A stretch of 64,000 nt of DNA from Microbacterium sp. MYb45 (GTDB lineage: Bacteria > Actinomycetota > Actinomycetes > Actinomycetales > Microbacteriaceae): the NCBI RefSeq assembly GCF_002979655.1, contig NZ_PCPG01000007.1:82890-146889 (forward strand). Direction: 5' to 3'. The notes beneath the pieces were generated by a model. That model had not been told where the DNA came from. It searched no databases and saw only the letters and a program-made list of their open reading frames with translations. This document shows positions 1 through 8,807 of this stretch, in pieces. The position numbers and the translations under genes are program-made. Each line of letters begins with the position of its first letter. The stretch's first letter is position 1.

Positions 1-1010
1 ATGATCCCCGTCAGCAGGGAGTCCGCACCCATCATCCGCCCATCGCCGTTCTCGAGCGGAGTGCGGTCGACGCTCGCCAGCAGCGCCCCGAGATCGGCCA
101 TCGCCTCGTCCACTGTGCCGTTGAAGGGGCAGTTCCCCGAGTCGAGACAGTTCTGCATGTAGGCGCGCAGCGCCGACTCGAAGCCCAGAGCCTGAGTCGC
201 CCCGACCTCGAGCCCCGGAACCGCCGGATCGATCGCGCCGTCGAGCACCAGGCGTCCGGCCTTCTCGGGGTAGAGCTTGGCGTAGGTCGCGCCGAGGAAA
301 GTGCCGTAGGAGTAGCCGAGATAGTTGAGCTGCTTGTCGCCCAGCACCGCGCGGATCAGATCCATGTCGCGGGCGGAGTTGACCGTCGTGATGTGCGGCA
401 GGATGCCGTCACTGTTCGCCTCGCATGCCTCGGCGAACGACTTGTGCGCGTCGAGCTGCTCGGCTTCCCACTCCGCCGTACCACGGGCGGCGGACGGGAT
501 GCCGTAGAGGTAGTCGTCCATCTCCGGTGCGTCGTAGCAGGTCACCGCGGTCGAGCCCCCGACTCCGCGCGGATCGAAGCCGATCACGTCGTAGTTCTCG
601 ATGAGATCGGGCCCGACGGCGAAGTCGAGGCTGCTCTGGACGAGCTCCACACCGCTCGATCCGGGACCGCCCGGGTTCGTGAGCAGGGAGCCGACGGGGG
701 TCCCCTGCGCGCGATGCCGGATCACCGACAGGCTGATGTCACCGGCCCCCGGGTTCTCCCAGTCGAGGGGCGCCGTCACCTCGGTGCAGTCGAAGCCGGG
801 GCCGCAGTCCGTCCACTCCAGCTCCTGCGAATAGAACGGCAGCAGGTCTTCGGCGACCCCGTCGGTGTCGGGGACGATGGTCGACGCCGGCCGCGACGAC
901 TGCTCGGGGATCATCGCGTAGAGACAGCCTGAGAGCGCGACGGATGCCGCGGCGAGGCCGGCGATGACCGCGGCGGCGCGACGGAAGCGGGAAGTCGATC
1001 GGTTGTTCAC
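1..1010 (-). CDS. Secreted alpha/beta hydrolase lipoprotein, TAP-like (3' end beyond window)
   Basis: An open frame runs leftward from a GTG at 1010 to the window edge, so about 336 residues are visible and the C-terminus is missing. The N-terminus is a lipoprotein signal: basic RRAA, a hydrophobic stretch and the lipobox LSGC, with the lipidated Cys near residue 29. An oxyanion-type NPGGPGSSG motif, DPRGVGGS and the nucleophile elbow GYSYG identify the alpha/beta hydrolase family of tripeptidyl-aminopeptidase-like enzymes of actinobacteria. These are exported serine hydrolases; the substrate cannot be told from sequence. The GTG overlaps the holB stop (GTGA), so it is translationally coupled to DNA replication genes although its job is extracellular. 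Confidence 0.9.
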   Translation of the reverse strand, partial: MNNRSTSRFRRAAAVIAGLAAASVALSGCLYAMIPEQSSRPASTIVPDTDGVAEDLLPFYSQELEWTDCGPGFDCTEVTAPLDWENPGAGDISLSVIRHRAQGTPVGSLLTNPGGPGSSGVELVQSSLDFAVGPDLIENYDVIGFDPRGVGGSTAVTCYDAPEMDDYLYGIPSAARGTAEWEAEQLDAHKSFAEACEANSDGILPHITTVNSARDMDLIRAVLGDKQLNYLGYSYGTFLGATYAKLYPEKAGRLVLDGAIDPAVPGLEVGATQALGFESALRAYMQNCLDSGNCPFNGTVDEAMADLGALLASVDRTPLENGDGRMMGADSLLTGI

Positions 1011-2164
1011 GGTTTCCTCCCGCTCGTGATCGTCACGAGCAAGCTCTCCAGTGCGAGCAGCGGAGCGACGTTGCGCTCCAGCGACTGCCGCGTCTCGGCA
1101 AGGTGGTCAAGTACGACAAGGGTACGGGCCTCGGACCAGGCCGCGGCGATGCCTTCCAGCTCGGGGCGCAGCTCGCTGTTGATGAGATCGTCGCCGCGGC
1201 CGAACTGCAGCATGATCACGTCGCGGAACAGCGACTGCAGGTCGGTGAGCACGCGATCGATGCCGTCACGCAGGCTGCGCGTGGCACGCTTCTTCTGATC
1301 GTCTTCGAGCGCCGAGAGCTGCGTGCGCAAAGCCGGCGGCACGGCCTGCCCCTCGGCGATTCCGATCGTGCGCAGGAGCGAAGCCCGCTCCTGCGCGTCG
1401 CGCTCTGCCGTGAGAGCCTTCGCGTCTTCGGTCGCGGCCTGGATGATCCGACCCGCCACATCGACCGCATCGCCGACACCGCGGACCCCGATGACCGACC
1501 GGAGGGTCTCGTCGCGCCGACGCCGAGCCGCGTCATCGGTGGCGAGACGCTGCGCCATCCCGATGTGGCGCTGCGCATGCCGCGCCGCCTGCTCGGCGAC
1601 AGCCTCATCGGCCCCCGTGCGCAGGGTGATGAGCCGGGCCACGTCAGCCACATCCGGCTCACGCAGTCGCAGCGAGCGGACCCGGGAGCGGATCGTCGGC
1701 AACAGGTCGGCCTCGCTGGGCGCGCACAGGATCCACACCGTCTGCTCGGGCGGCTCCTCGAGTGCTTTCAGCAGCACATTGGAGGTGCGTTCGACCATGC
1801 GATCGGCGTCTTCGACGACGATCACGCGATACCGACCAGCGGAGGGTGCGAAGTAGGAGCGCTCCACGAGAGCGCGGGCCTCGGCGATCGTGATGATCAC
1901 CTTGTCGGTCCGGAGCGCCGTGACATCGGGGTGGGTGCCCGCGAAGACCTGCCGCATCACGGCCTCATCTTCGGGGTGGTCGGCGACCAGCGCGGCCGCG
2001 AACGCGTACGCGAGAGTCGAGCGGCCGGATCCGGGCGGGCCGGTGATCAGCCAGGCATGCGAGAGCGCACCCGGATCGGATGCCGCCGCACGGAGCGTGT
2101 CGACGGCAGCATCCTGCCCCCACACGTCCGCCCACGGGAAAGGAGGAGGAACGGTGCGGGCCAT
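1007..2164 (-). CDS. holB: DNA polymerase III subunit delta' (clamp-loader)
   Basis: The 385-residue protein begins with the clamp-loader N-terminus (VWGQDAAVDTLRAA) and has a P-loop-like GPPGSGRST at about residues 42-50, VVEDADRM in the Walker B position, LLKALEEPPE, and the sensor/SRC-like RSRVRSL motif typical of delta' and gamma/tau. It would sit in the replicative clamp-loader with DnaX (26184-28466 here). The Cys4 zinc module normally found between the P-loop and the GTHPDV motif is absent; only one Cys occurs in the whole protein. It follows tmk by about 56 nt and overlaps the lipoprotein hydrolase start by 4 nt, forming a topA-tmk-holB-hydrolase transcription unit. Confidence 0.95.
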   Translation of the reverse strand: MARTVPPPFPWADVWGQDAAVDTLRAAASDPGALSHAWLITGPPGSGRSTLAYAFAAALVADHPEDEAVMRQVFAGTHPDVTALRTDKVIITIAEARALVERSYFAPSAGRYRVIVVEDADRMVERTSNVLLKALEEPPEQTVWILCAPSEADLLPTIRSRVRSLRLREPDVADVARLITLRTGADEAVAEQAARHAQRHIGMAQRLATDDAARRRRDETLRSVIGVRGVGDAVDVAGRIIQAATEDAKALTAERDAQERASLLRTIGIAEGQAVPPALRTQLSALEDDQKKRATRSLRDGIDRVLTDLQSLFRDVIMLQFGRGDDLINSELRPELEGIAAAWSEARTLVVLDHLAETRQSLERNVAPLLALESLLVTITSGRKP

Positions 2165-2220
2165 GCACTCAGCCTAATCGCGACCACCGACGCCGACGGC
2201 ATGGGTGTCGCTCGCACAGG

Positions 2221-2850
2221 TCAGCCGAGCAGTGCGCCGACCCGGGCACGGATCTGCTCCGCGATCACCGTCGGCGCTGCGGCGGCGTCGAGGACGAGGA
2301 ACCTCTCGGGCTCGGCCGCCGCGAGGGCCAGGTACGCGTCGCGGACGCGCCCGTGGAACTCCGCCTGTTCTGCTTCCAGCCGGTCGAACGGCTTGTCGGC
2401 GGAGTCGAGGCGGGTGCGGGCCGCAGCGGGGTCGAGGTCGAGCAGCACGGTCAGGTCGGGCAGCGCGCCTTCGGCCGCCCAGAGCGAAAGCTCGCGGATC
2501 TCGGTCGCATCGAGCACACGGCCGGCACCCTGGTACGCCACGGACGAGTCGAGGTAGCGATCCTGCAGCACGACATCCCCGCGGTCGAGTGCGGGTCGCA
2601 CGACCGTCGCCACGTGGTGCGCGCGGTCGGCCGCGTAGAGCAACGCCTCGGCGCGCGGCGCGATGTCACCTCGATGATGCAGCACGATGTCGCGGATGAG
2701 CTGCCCGACCTCGGAACCACCGGGTTCGCGCGTGCGCACGACAGTGCGCCCGGTGCCTTCGAGCCACTCCGCGAGCAGATTCGACTGCGTGGTCTTGCCA
2801 GAGCCGTCTCCGCCTTCGAGCGTGATCCACACCCCGTGACCTGGAGTCAC
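2221..2850 (-). CDS. tmk: Thymidylate kinase (dTMP kinase)
   Basis: This 209-residue protein phosphorylates dTMP to dTDP in the cytoplasm for dTTP synthesis. It has the P-loop GGDGSGKTT near the N-terminus, the dTMP-binding TREPGGSEVG motif, DRYLDSSVAYQG (DR[YH] motif) and a LID region. The length is normal for bacterial Tmk. The ATG start overlaps the topA stop (ATGA at 2847-2850), so tmk is translationally coupled to topA; holB follows. The topA-tmk-holB order is common in actinobacteria. Confidence 0.97.
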   Translation of the reverse strand: MTPGHGVWITLEGGDGSGKTTQSNLLAEWLEGTGRTVVRTREPGGSEVGQLIRDIVLHHRGDIAPRAEALLYAADRAHHVATVVRPALDRGDVVLQDRYLDSSVAYQGAGRVLDATEIRELSLWAAEGALPDLTVLLDLDPAAARTRLDSADKPFDRLEAEQAEFHGRVRDAYLALAAAEPERFLVLDAAAAPTVIAEQIRARVGALLG

Positions 2851-5720
2851 GAGCTCGCCTTCTCCGCTGCCTTCGCGGCGGCGTTCGCCGCACGGGTGGC
2901 TGCAGCCTTCTTCGCCGCAGCCGACCGTGCGGCCGACGTCGCCGCCGTGGTCTTCTTCGCGGGGGCCTTCTTCGCGGTCGTCGACTTGGCCGCCGTCTTG
3001 GCTGCGGGCTTCTTGGCGGCGGCCTTCTTGGCCGGCGCCTTCTTGGCGGGCGCCTTCTTGGCCGCACCGCGCTTCGGAGCCGGGCCCTTGGCACGCTTGT
3101 CGGCGAGCATCTGCACGGCGATCTCGAATGTGATGTCCTCGACCGTCTGGCCGCGCGGAATCGTCACGTTCGTCTCGCCATCGGTCACGTAGGCACCGAA
3201 CCTGCCGTCGCGGATGCGGATCGGCTTACCGCTGACGGGGTCGGCCTCGAACTCGGCGAGTGCGCTGGATGCACGACGACCGGCACCGTACTTCGGCTGG
3301 GAGTAGATCTCCAGCGCCTGCTCGAGCGTGACGTCGAAGATCTGCGATTCGCTCTCGAGCGACCGCGAGTCGGTGCCCTTCTTCAGGTACGGACCGAAGC
3401 GGCCGTTCTGGGCCGTGATCTCGTCTCCCGATTCCGGGTCGACGCCCACGACACGCGGCAGGCTCAGGAGCTGCAGCGCGGTGTCGAGCTCGATCGTGTC
3501 GACCGACATCGAGCGGAACAGCGATGCGGTGCGCGGCTTCGGGGCCGCCTCCTTCTTCGCTCCGCGCTTCGGCTTCGGGGCCTCGACGACCTCGCCGGTC
3601 GTCTCGTCGACCGCTGCGTCCTCGGACACCGGGTCGTTCTCCTGGACATACGGTCCGAACCGGCCGTCCTTGACGACGACGATCTTGCCGTTCTCCGGGT
3701 TCTCCCCGAGCACACGGTCGCCCGCGACGGGAGCGTCGATGAGCTCCTGCGCCTTCTCGGCGGTCAGCTCGTCGGGCGCGAGGTCTTCCGGCACATTGAC
3801 GATGCGAGGCTTGGCGTCGGGGTTCTCCGGGTCGGCGACCTCGAGGTACGGGCCGTACTTGCCGAAGCGCAGCGTGGCAGTGTCCGTGATGCGGGTGGAG
3901 TTGAGGGCGCGCGCGTCGATCTCGCCGAGGTTGTCGACGACCTGGCGGAGGCCGACGTGTGAGTCGGAGCCGAAGTAGAACGACTTGAGCCATTCCACGC
4001 GGTTCTGCTCGCCGCGGGCGATCGTGTCGAGGTCGTCCTCGAGCGCAGCGGTGAAGTCGTAGTCGACCAGCTCGGCGAAGTGCTCCTCGAGCAGCCGGAC
4101 CACGCTGAACGCGAGCCACGTCGGCACGAGTGCCTGTCCGCGCTTGACCGCATAACCGCGGTCGAGAATGGTCTCGGGGATCGAGGCGAAGGTCGAGGGA
4201 CGGCCGATGCCCTTCTCTTCGAGGACCTTCACGAGCGACGCCTCGGTGTAGCGCGGCTTCGGCGTGGTGCGGTGCCCCTTGGCCTCCGCATCCGACACCG
4301 CGAGCTGATCTCCGACGGCGACGGCAGGCAGCGACTGATTCTCGGCGGCATCCGCGTCGCCGCGCTTCTCGTCGCGACCCTCTTCGTACGCCTCCAGGAA
4401 GCCCTTGAAGGTGTAGACGGTTCCGGAGGCCGTGAACTCGGCCTTCTTCCCCGCGGCGTCGACGGCGATCGTGACCGTGGTGGTCTCGTACTTCGCGTCG
4501 GACATCTGGCTGGCGACCGTGCGCTTCCAGATGAGGTCGTAGAGGCGCTGCTCGTCGCGGTCGAGCTCGGACGAGAGAGAGGCGGGCGTGCGGAAGGTGT
4601 CTCCCGAGGGACGGATCGCCTCGTGCGCCTCCTGCGCGTTCTTGCTCTTGGACTTGTACACGCGCGGCTTCAACGGCACCGCGGCGTCGCCGTAGAGGGC
4701 CACCGCCTGGCTCCGCGCCGCCTGCACCGCCTGGGTGCTCAGCGACGTGGAGTCGGTACGCATATAAGTGATGTAGCCCTTCTCGTACAGCCGCTGGGCC
4801 ACGCCCATCGCCTGCTTGGCTCCCATCGAGAGCTTGCGTCCCGCCTCCTGCTGCATCGTGGAGGTGGTGAACGGCGCATAAGGGCTGCGTGTGCCCGGCT
4901 TGGCTTCGACCTTGGTGACGCTGCCGGCACCGACGGCGTCGACCGCTTCGGCGAGCGCGGCAGCGGTGGCCTCATCGAGGATGACGACGGCCTTCTTGAG
5001 CTTTCCGTCGTCGTCGAAGTCGGTGCCGCGGGCGAGCTGGCCGCCGTCGACACGCACGAGGCGGATCTTGAACGACGTGCCGGTCGCGGCTGCCTGAGCG
5101 TCGACGTCCCAGTACTCGGCCGAGGTGAACGCCATGCGCTCACGCTCGCGGTCGACGATGAGGCGGGTCGCGGCGGACTGCACGCGTCCGGCCGAGATGC
5201 CGGTCTTGACCTTGTACCAGAGGACAGGCGAGACGTCCCAGCCGTACAGGCGGTCGAGGATGCGGCGGGTCTCCTGCGCGTCGACGAGGTCGTGGTCGAG
5301 CTCACGCGTGTTTCCGACTGCCGCTTGGATCGCGTCCTTGGTGATCTCGTGGAACACCATGCGCTTGACGGGGACCTTGGGCTTGAGCGTCTCGAGCAGG
5401 TGCCAGGCGATCGCCTCGCCTTCGCGGTCCTCATCAGTGGCGAGCAGGAGCTCGTCGGCGCTCTTCAGTGCGCGCTTGAGTTCAGCGACCGTCTTCGTCT
5501 TGCGATCGGAGACGACGTAGTACGGGTCGAACCCGTTGTCGATGTCGATGGAGTACTTCCCGTAGGCCTGCTTGTCGGCAGCCGGGATGTCCTTCTTGTC
5601 AGCGAGGTCGCGGATATGGCCGACGGAGCTGAGTACCTCATAGCCGTCGCCGAGGTATCCCTGAATAGACCGCATCTTCGTCGGGGACTCGACGATGACG
5701 AGCTTCTTGCCTTCAGCCAA
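2847..5720 (-). CDS. topA: DNA topoisomerase I (type IA)
   Basis: This type IA topoisomerase of 957 residues relaxes negative supercoils. Visible are the Toprim domain with the acidic DEDREGEAIAWHL motif near residues 97-108, the active-site Tyr in YMRTDST (residue 319 from the chosen start), four RFG-[KPA]-Y repeats in the C-terminal half (RFGKYGPYL, RFGPYVQ, RFGPYLK, RFGAYVT), and an extreme C-terminal tail of about 70 residues of PAKKA/AAKK repeats, as in other actinobacterial TopA. I chose the TTG at 5720 because it follows a GAAAGGA ribosome-binding site by 7 nt and gives the family N-terminus xAEGKKLVIVESPTK; an ATG at 5753 would add 11 non-family residues and ignore that site. Confidence 0.96.
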   Translation of the reverse strand: MAEGKKLVIVESPTKMRSIQGYLGDGYEVLSSVGHIRDLADKKDIPAADKQAYGKYSIDIDNGFDPYYVVSDRKTKTVAELKRALKSADELLLATDEDREGEAIAWHLLETLKPKVPVKRMVFHEITKDAIQAAVGNTRELDHDLVDAQETRRILDRLYGWDVSPVLWYKVKTGISAGRVQSAATRLIVDRERERMAFTSAEYWDVDAQAAATGTSFKIRLVRVDGGQLARGTDFDDDGKLKKAVVILDEATAAALAEAVDAVGAGSVTKVEAKPGTRSPYAPFTTSTMQQEAGRKLSMGAKQAMGVAQRLYEKGYITYMRTDSTSLSTQAVQAARSQAVALYGDAAVPLKPRVYKSKSKNAQEAHEAIRPSGDTFRTPASLSSELDRDEQRLYDLIWKRTVASQMSDAKYETTTVTIAVDAAGKKAEFTASGTVYTFKGFLEAYEEGRDEKRGDADAAENQSLPAVAVGDQLAVSDAEAKGHRTTPKPRYTEASLVKVLEEKGIGRPSTFASIPETILDRGYAVKRGQALVPTWLAFSVVRLLEEHFAELVDYDFTAALEDDLDTIARGEQNRVEWLKSFYFGSDSHVGLRQVVDNLGEIDARALNSTRITDTATLRFGKYGPYLEVADPENPDAKPRIVNVPEDLAPDELTAEKAQELIDAPVAGDRVLGENPENGKIVVVKDGRFGPYVQENDPVSEDAAVDETTGEVVEAPKPKRGAKKEAAPKPRTASLFRSMSVDTIELDTALQLLSLPRVVGVDPESGDEITAQNGRFGPYLKKGTDSRSLESESQIFDVTLEQALEIYSQPKYGAGRRASSALAEFEADPVSGKPIRIRDGRFGAYVTDGETNVTIPRGQTVEDITFEIAVQMLADKRAKGPAPKRGAAKKAPAKKAPAKKAAAKKPAAKTAAKSTTAKKAPAKKTTAATSAARSAAAKKAAATRAANAAAKAAEKASS

Positions 5721-5797
5721 GGGTGCGTCCTTTCTTCGAAGCACACCATACACACCACCGTGTGGGGTCGTTCACAGTGAGTGAGGTCGCACGGCCG

Positions 5798-6127
5798 TCA
5801 CTGTCCCTCGGGTGGCCCGGCACGGGCTCGGGAGACGGCTGCGAGTCCAGCGTACGCCGCCTGCACCTCCACGGTCGCCACGAAGCCCTCGAGAGAGCAG
5901 CCGGTGAGTGCCGCGCCCGCCGCCTCCGCGACCCGCGCGGCGAGCGCACACGGCTCCGCTGCGGTCGGCACGGCACCGCTCGCGGCATCGGCTGCGGCAA
6001 GCGCCGCGGCATCGGCCGCCCCGGCCGCGCGCTGCGCCGTCACCGCCGCTCCGCCGACGGCGGCCAGCCCGAGAGACAGTGCAGCGGCGACCACCAGGAC
6101 CCCCGCGGCCACCGCCGTGCCGGCCAT
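5798..6127 (-). CDS. Rv3654c-family TadE-like minor pseudopilin
   Basis: A small 109-residue protein with an N-terminal transmembrane helix (GTAVAAGVLVVAAALSLGLA) followed by an Ala-rich segment, matching the actinobacterial Rv3654c TadE-like family (helicase/secretion neighbourhood). The ATG at 6127 overlaps the stop of the preceding tadE by one base (TGATG). It is the last gene of the Tad operon; 77 bp separate it from topA. Its role in pilus assembly is inferred from family and position only. Confidence 0.8.
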   Translation of the reverse strand: MAGTAVAAGVLVVAAALSLGLAAVGGAAVTAQRAAGAADAAALAAADAASGAVPTAAEPCALAARVAEAAGAALTGCSLEGFVATVEVQAAYAGLAAVSRARAGPPEGQ

Positions 6128-6492
6128 CAGCGGCCTCCGTCGAGCGCGCAGCTCGACGCCCGGAGGGGCAGCCGCACCAGCGCGCCGATCGAGGCCTCGA
6201 AGGTTGCCGTGACGCACACGAGGTCACCCGAGTGCGAAGACGAGATCCCTGCGCCGGGGACGGCCGTGCCCACCACGCGCTGGGCGGCGTCCGCCCCCTC
6301 GCCGCGGCCGAGGAGACGGGCCGCATCCGCCGATGCGTCCTGCAGCGCCACCTGGCGCGATGCCGCGCCGAGCGCGCCCGCACCGAGCAGGAGCGCCAGC
6401 AGCACGGCGGGCAGCCCGAGAGCGAGTTCTGCGGCGACGGAGCCTCGCTCCCCCGCCCCGGCGCGACCGGCGCCGCTCCTCCGGGGGCGCAT
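6127..6492 (-). CDS. TadE-family pseudopilin
   Basis: This 121-residue protein has the TadE signature: a short basic N-terminus, GERGSVAAEL immediately before a hydrophobic helix (LPAVLLALLLGAGALGAA), then a small periplasmic/extracellular domain with two Cys (CVTATF and ASSCALD) that could form a disulfide. The ATG at 6492 overlaps the upstream stop by one base; a GTG three bases upstream (6495) is an alternative start. TadE proteins are minor pseudopilins of Tad/Flp pili. Confidence 0.85.
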   Translation of the reverse strand: MRPRRSGAGRAGAGERGSVAAELALGLPAVLLALLLGAGALGAASRQVALQDASADAARLLGRGEGADAAQRVVGTAVPGAGISSSHSGDLVCVTATFEASIGALVRLPLRASSCALDGGR

Positions 6493-6689
6493 CACGACAC
6501 GGTGAGGGCTCGCCGGACGAGATCGGTCAGGATGCCGCGAACCTCGTCGGATCGCATGATGACGACCAGGAGCCCTGCGAACGCCACGGCGGCCATCGTG
6601 GTGATCGCGTATTCGGCCGTGGCCGCGCCGGTGTCGTCGCCGAACAGCGCAGCCGCGCGGCGCCGGTCGAGTCGGGGGATGCGGATCAT
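6492..6689 (-). CDS. DUF4244 / Flp-type pilin subunit
   Basis: The 65-residue protein is a probable major pilin. It has a basic N-terminus, the DTGAATAEYAI motif that resembles the Flp pilin processing site (G before a hydrophobic helix with Glu at +5 type position), and one transmembrane helix. DUF4244 proteins sit at this spot in actinobacterial Tad loci. The RBS GAAAGAGG lies 6 nt before ATG 6689. No prepilin peptidase gene is in the window, so processing would need an enzyme encoded elsewhere. Confidence 0.85.
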   Translation of the reverse strand: MIRIPRLDRRRAAALFGDDTGAATAEYAITTMAAVAFAGLLVVIMRSDEVRGILTDLVRRALTVS

Positions 6690-6758
6690 GATGTACCTCT
6701 TTCTCTGTGATGCCTTCGCATCGGTTGGTCGGTCTCAGCGGGTCGCTCGGCACGTCGC

Positions 6759-7658
6759 TCACAGGGGCAGCGGTGTCGAGGCCAGGACGCTGAGCAGCAT
6801 CGGCGCCACACCGAGCAGGAGGAACGCAGGCAGGGTGCACACACCGAGCGGGATGAGCAGTCGTGTCGAGAGCTTCGCCGCACGCAGGCGGCCGTGCACC
6901 CGCGCGGCATGCCGATCCTGCGCTGCGGACGCTCGAAGGAGCTCCACCGCGGGCACGCCGGCTGCTCGGGACAGCTCGAGCACGGATCGGATGCCCTCCT
7001 CGGTCCCCCCGCCGGCCGAGCTCTCGGCGACCAGACGGAGGGCGCGGTCGATGGAGGCGCCTCCGGCGAGCGCGACGGCCACCAGTTCGGCTCGCATCCC
7101 GGGCGTGCCCGGCTCGGGCGCAGCGCGGCGGAGCAGCCGCCGCGTCCACAGCCGAGCTGCGAGCACGAGGAGAAGGCCCGTGACCACGCAGGCGGCACCG
7201 AGCGGATTGCCGACGATGACGCCGACGGTGTCGAAGCCGAGCGCGAACCCGAGAAGAAGTCCCGCGAGCGGCATCCACAGCAGCAGGCGCGCTGTTCCCG
7301 CGGGCTCGGCGAGTGCGATGCGCACATCGTCGGCGGCGGACGCGGCGTCGCGCAGAGATTCGGCGATGATCCGGAGCACCTCGGCAAGCGGAGCACCGAC
7401 CGTGGTGGCGATCTCCCATGCGGCCGCGAGGTCGACCCAGGCCCCACCCTCGGCCTCGATGGCGTCGAGCAGGGGAACGCCTCCCTCCACCCGCTCGGTC
7501 ACGGCCAGCGCATGCGGGTCGCCGATGTCAGCGAGGTGCCGCCAGGCGACGACCGGCACCGCTCCCGCCTGCAGCAGGACGGCCAGGGTCTGCACCGAGG
7601 TCGCGGCATCGCTCGCCCCCGTCTCACTCGCAGGGGGCGCAGGGCGTCGCCGGATCAC
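6759..7658 (-). CDS. TadB/TadC-type inner membrane platform protein (T2SS F family)
   Basis: The 299-residue membrane protein carries paired hydrophobic segments in the middle (about residues 110-160) and one at the C-terminus (LSTRLLIPLGVCTLPAFLLLGVAP), with the cytoplasmic GspF-like helical domain between them containing ALAGGASIDRAL and LSRAAGVPAVELL. This is the layout of TadB/TadC platform proteins that anchor the TadA motor. The GTG at 7658 overlaps the tadA stop (GTGA). A single TadB/C protein rather than a pair is usual in the actinobacterial version of the locus. Confidence 0.85.
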   Translation of the reverse strand: MIRRRPAPPASETGASDAATSVQTLAVLLQAGAVPVVAWRHLADIGDPHALAVTERVEGGVPLLDAIEAEGGAWVDLAAAWEIATTVGAPLAEVLRIIAESLRDAASAADDVRIALAEPAGTARLLLWMPLAGLLLGFALGFDTVGVIVGNPLGAACVVTGLLLVLAARLWTRRLLRRAAPEPGTPGMRAELVAVALAGGASIDRALRLVAESSAGGGTEEGIRSVLELSRAAGVPAVELLRASAAQDRHAARVHGRLRAAKLSTRLLIPLGVCTLPAFLLLGVAPMLLSVLASTPLPL

Positions 7659-8662
7659 CACGGCGTGACCTCCTCGATGTCCAACCGGTCGCCCGCCATC
7701 ACGAGTCGTCCGGCCTGCCGGATCCGACGGACGCCCCCGGGAGCACGGTCGAGATGCAGCACCACCGTGAACGCACTCACCGCCTGCCGCGCGAGGGCGA
7801 CTGCATCCAACCCGGCCAGCGCACCGAGGGCCTCGAGCCGGGCCGGCACATCGCGGAGCCCGCTGGCGTGCATCGTGCCGGCGCCGCCGTCGTGTCCGGT
7901 GTTGAGCGCGGTGAGCAGCTCTCGGACCTCTTCCCCGCGGCATTCGCCCACCACCAGACGGTCCGGCCGCATCCGCAGTGACTCGCGCACCAGCCGAGCC
8001 AGCGTGATCCCTCCCGCTCCCTCGACATTCGCCTGACGCGCCTCGAGGGCGACGTGATGCGGGTGGCGCGGACGGAGCTCTGCGACATCTTCGATCGTGA
8101 CGATGCGCTCGGTCGCCGGGACCTCGGAGAGCAGCGCGGACAGGAGCGTCGTCTTGCCCGTTCCGGTGCCGCCGGTGATGAGGATGTTGGCCCGTTCGGC
8201 CACGAGCCCGAGGAGCCAGGCCTGCTGACGTGCGCCGAAGGAGCCGAGCGCAGCGAGCGCCTCGAGGTCGGCCGCCCGCACCCGAGGGATGCGGATCGAG
8301 AGCGCGGTGCCCATCGTGGACACCGGAGCGAGGACGGCATGCACGCGGATGCCGGAATCGAGACGGACGTCGACGCACGGGGCCTGGTCGTCGAGATGGC
8401 GCCCGCCGAGACCGACGAGGGCGACGGCGAGGTCGCGGACCTCCCGCTCCGACGCCCGCCATCCGCTCACAGGATCGGCGCCGCTGCCTCGGTCGACGAA
8501 CAGACCCGCCGGGCCGTTGACGAAGACATCGGTGACGGCGTCGTCGATGTGGGCGATGAGCGGACCGAAGGCGGGGTCGAGGCGCAGCGGCTCGGGAGCG
8601 GCATCCATCGCGCCCGTCACCGGTGCCGCGCCACGGGGCTGGATGACGAAGGAATCGGGCAT
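7655..8662 (-). CDS. tadA: TadA/CpaF-type pilus assembly ATPase
   Basis: This secretion ATPase powers pilus assembly on the cytoplasmic face. It has Walker A GGTGTGKTT, the Asp-box TIEDVAEL, Walker B and GECRGEEVRELL, and the His box GHDGGAGTMHA. It is the first gene of the Tad operon. I place the start at ATG 8662 (MPDSFV); a TTG at 8710 would add 16 residues. Neither has a good ribosome-binding site, so the start is uncertain. The CpaE/Ssd-like gene that often precedes tadA in actinobacteria is absent here. Confidence 0.88.
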   Translation of the reverse strand: MPDSFVIQPRGAAPVTGAMDAAPEPLRLDPAFGPLIAHIDDAVTDVFVNGPAGLFVDRGSGADPVSGWRASEREVRDLAVALVGLGGRHLDDQAPCVDVRLDSGIRVHAVLAPVSTMGTALSIRIPRVRAADLEALAALGSFGARQQAWLLGLVAERANILITGGTGTGKTTLLSALLSEVPATERIVTIEDVAELRPRHPHHVALEARQANVEGAGGITLARLVRESLRMRPDRLVVGECRGEEVRELLTALNTGHDGGAGTMHASGLRDVPARLEALGALAGLDAVALARQAVSAFTVVLHLDRAPGGVRRIRQAGRLVMAGDRLDIEEVTPW

Positions 8663-8787
8663 ACCGCGAAGGTAGGCGGCCGGGACGGCGCGAGCGATCG
8701 GATACGCCAACGCGGCTCAGGCACTGTGCAGAAGACTCGTGGTCGTCGGCCGGTGCAGGAGGCGGAGAGGTCCGGGACGCCGCGAAC

Positions 8788-8799
8788 GGGAGCGCTCCC
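8788..8799. promoter_or_regulatory. GGGAGCGCTCCC palindrome, LacI/CebR-type operator candidate
   Basis: A perfect 12-bp palindrome, here CGGGAGCGCTCCCA, identical in core to the one at 61655-61666 beside the LacI regulator. The sequence TGGGAGCGCTCCCA is the operator of CebR-like LacI-family repressors in actinobacteria. Its presence upstream of the Tad operon and acs may mean sugar-dependent control, but no binding can be shown from sequence. Confidence 0.45.
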
Positions 8800-8807
8800 A
8801 ACGGAAT

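Noticed and set aside
1103..2557. Long plus-strand open frame opposite holB/tmk
   Set aside because: Arg/Gly/His-rich translation with no family similarity, mirroring codon bias of the real genes on the other strand. The same holds for 4080-5780, 19764-22064, 28459-31167, 33117-35357 and 55117-58044 on the plus strand.
5721..5753. ATG start 11 codons upstream for topA
   Set aside because: The TTG at 5720 has a good ribosome-binding site and gives the conserved N-terminus.
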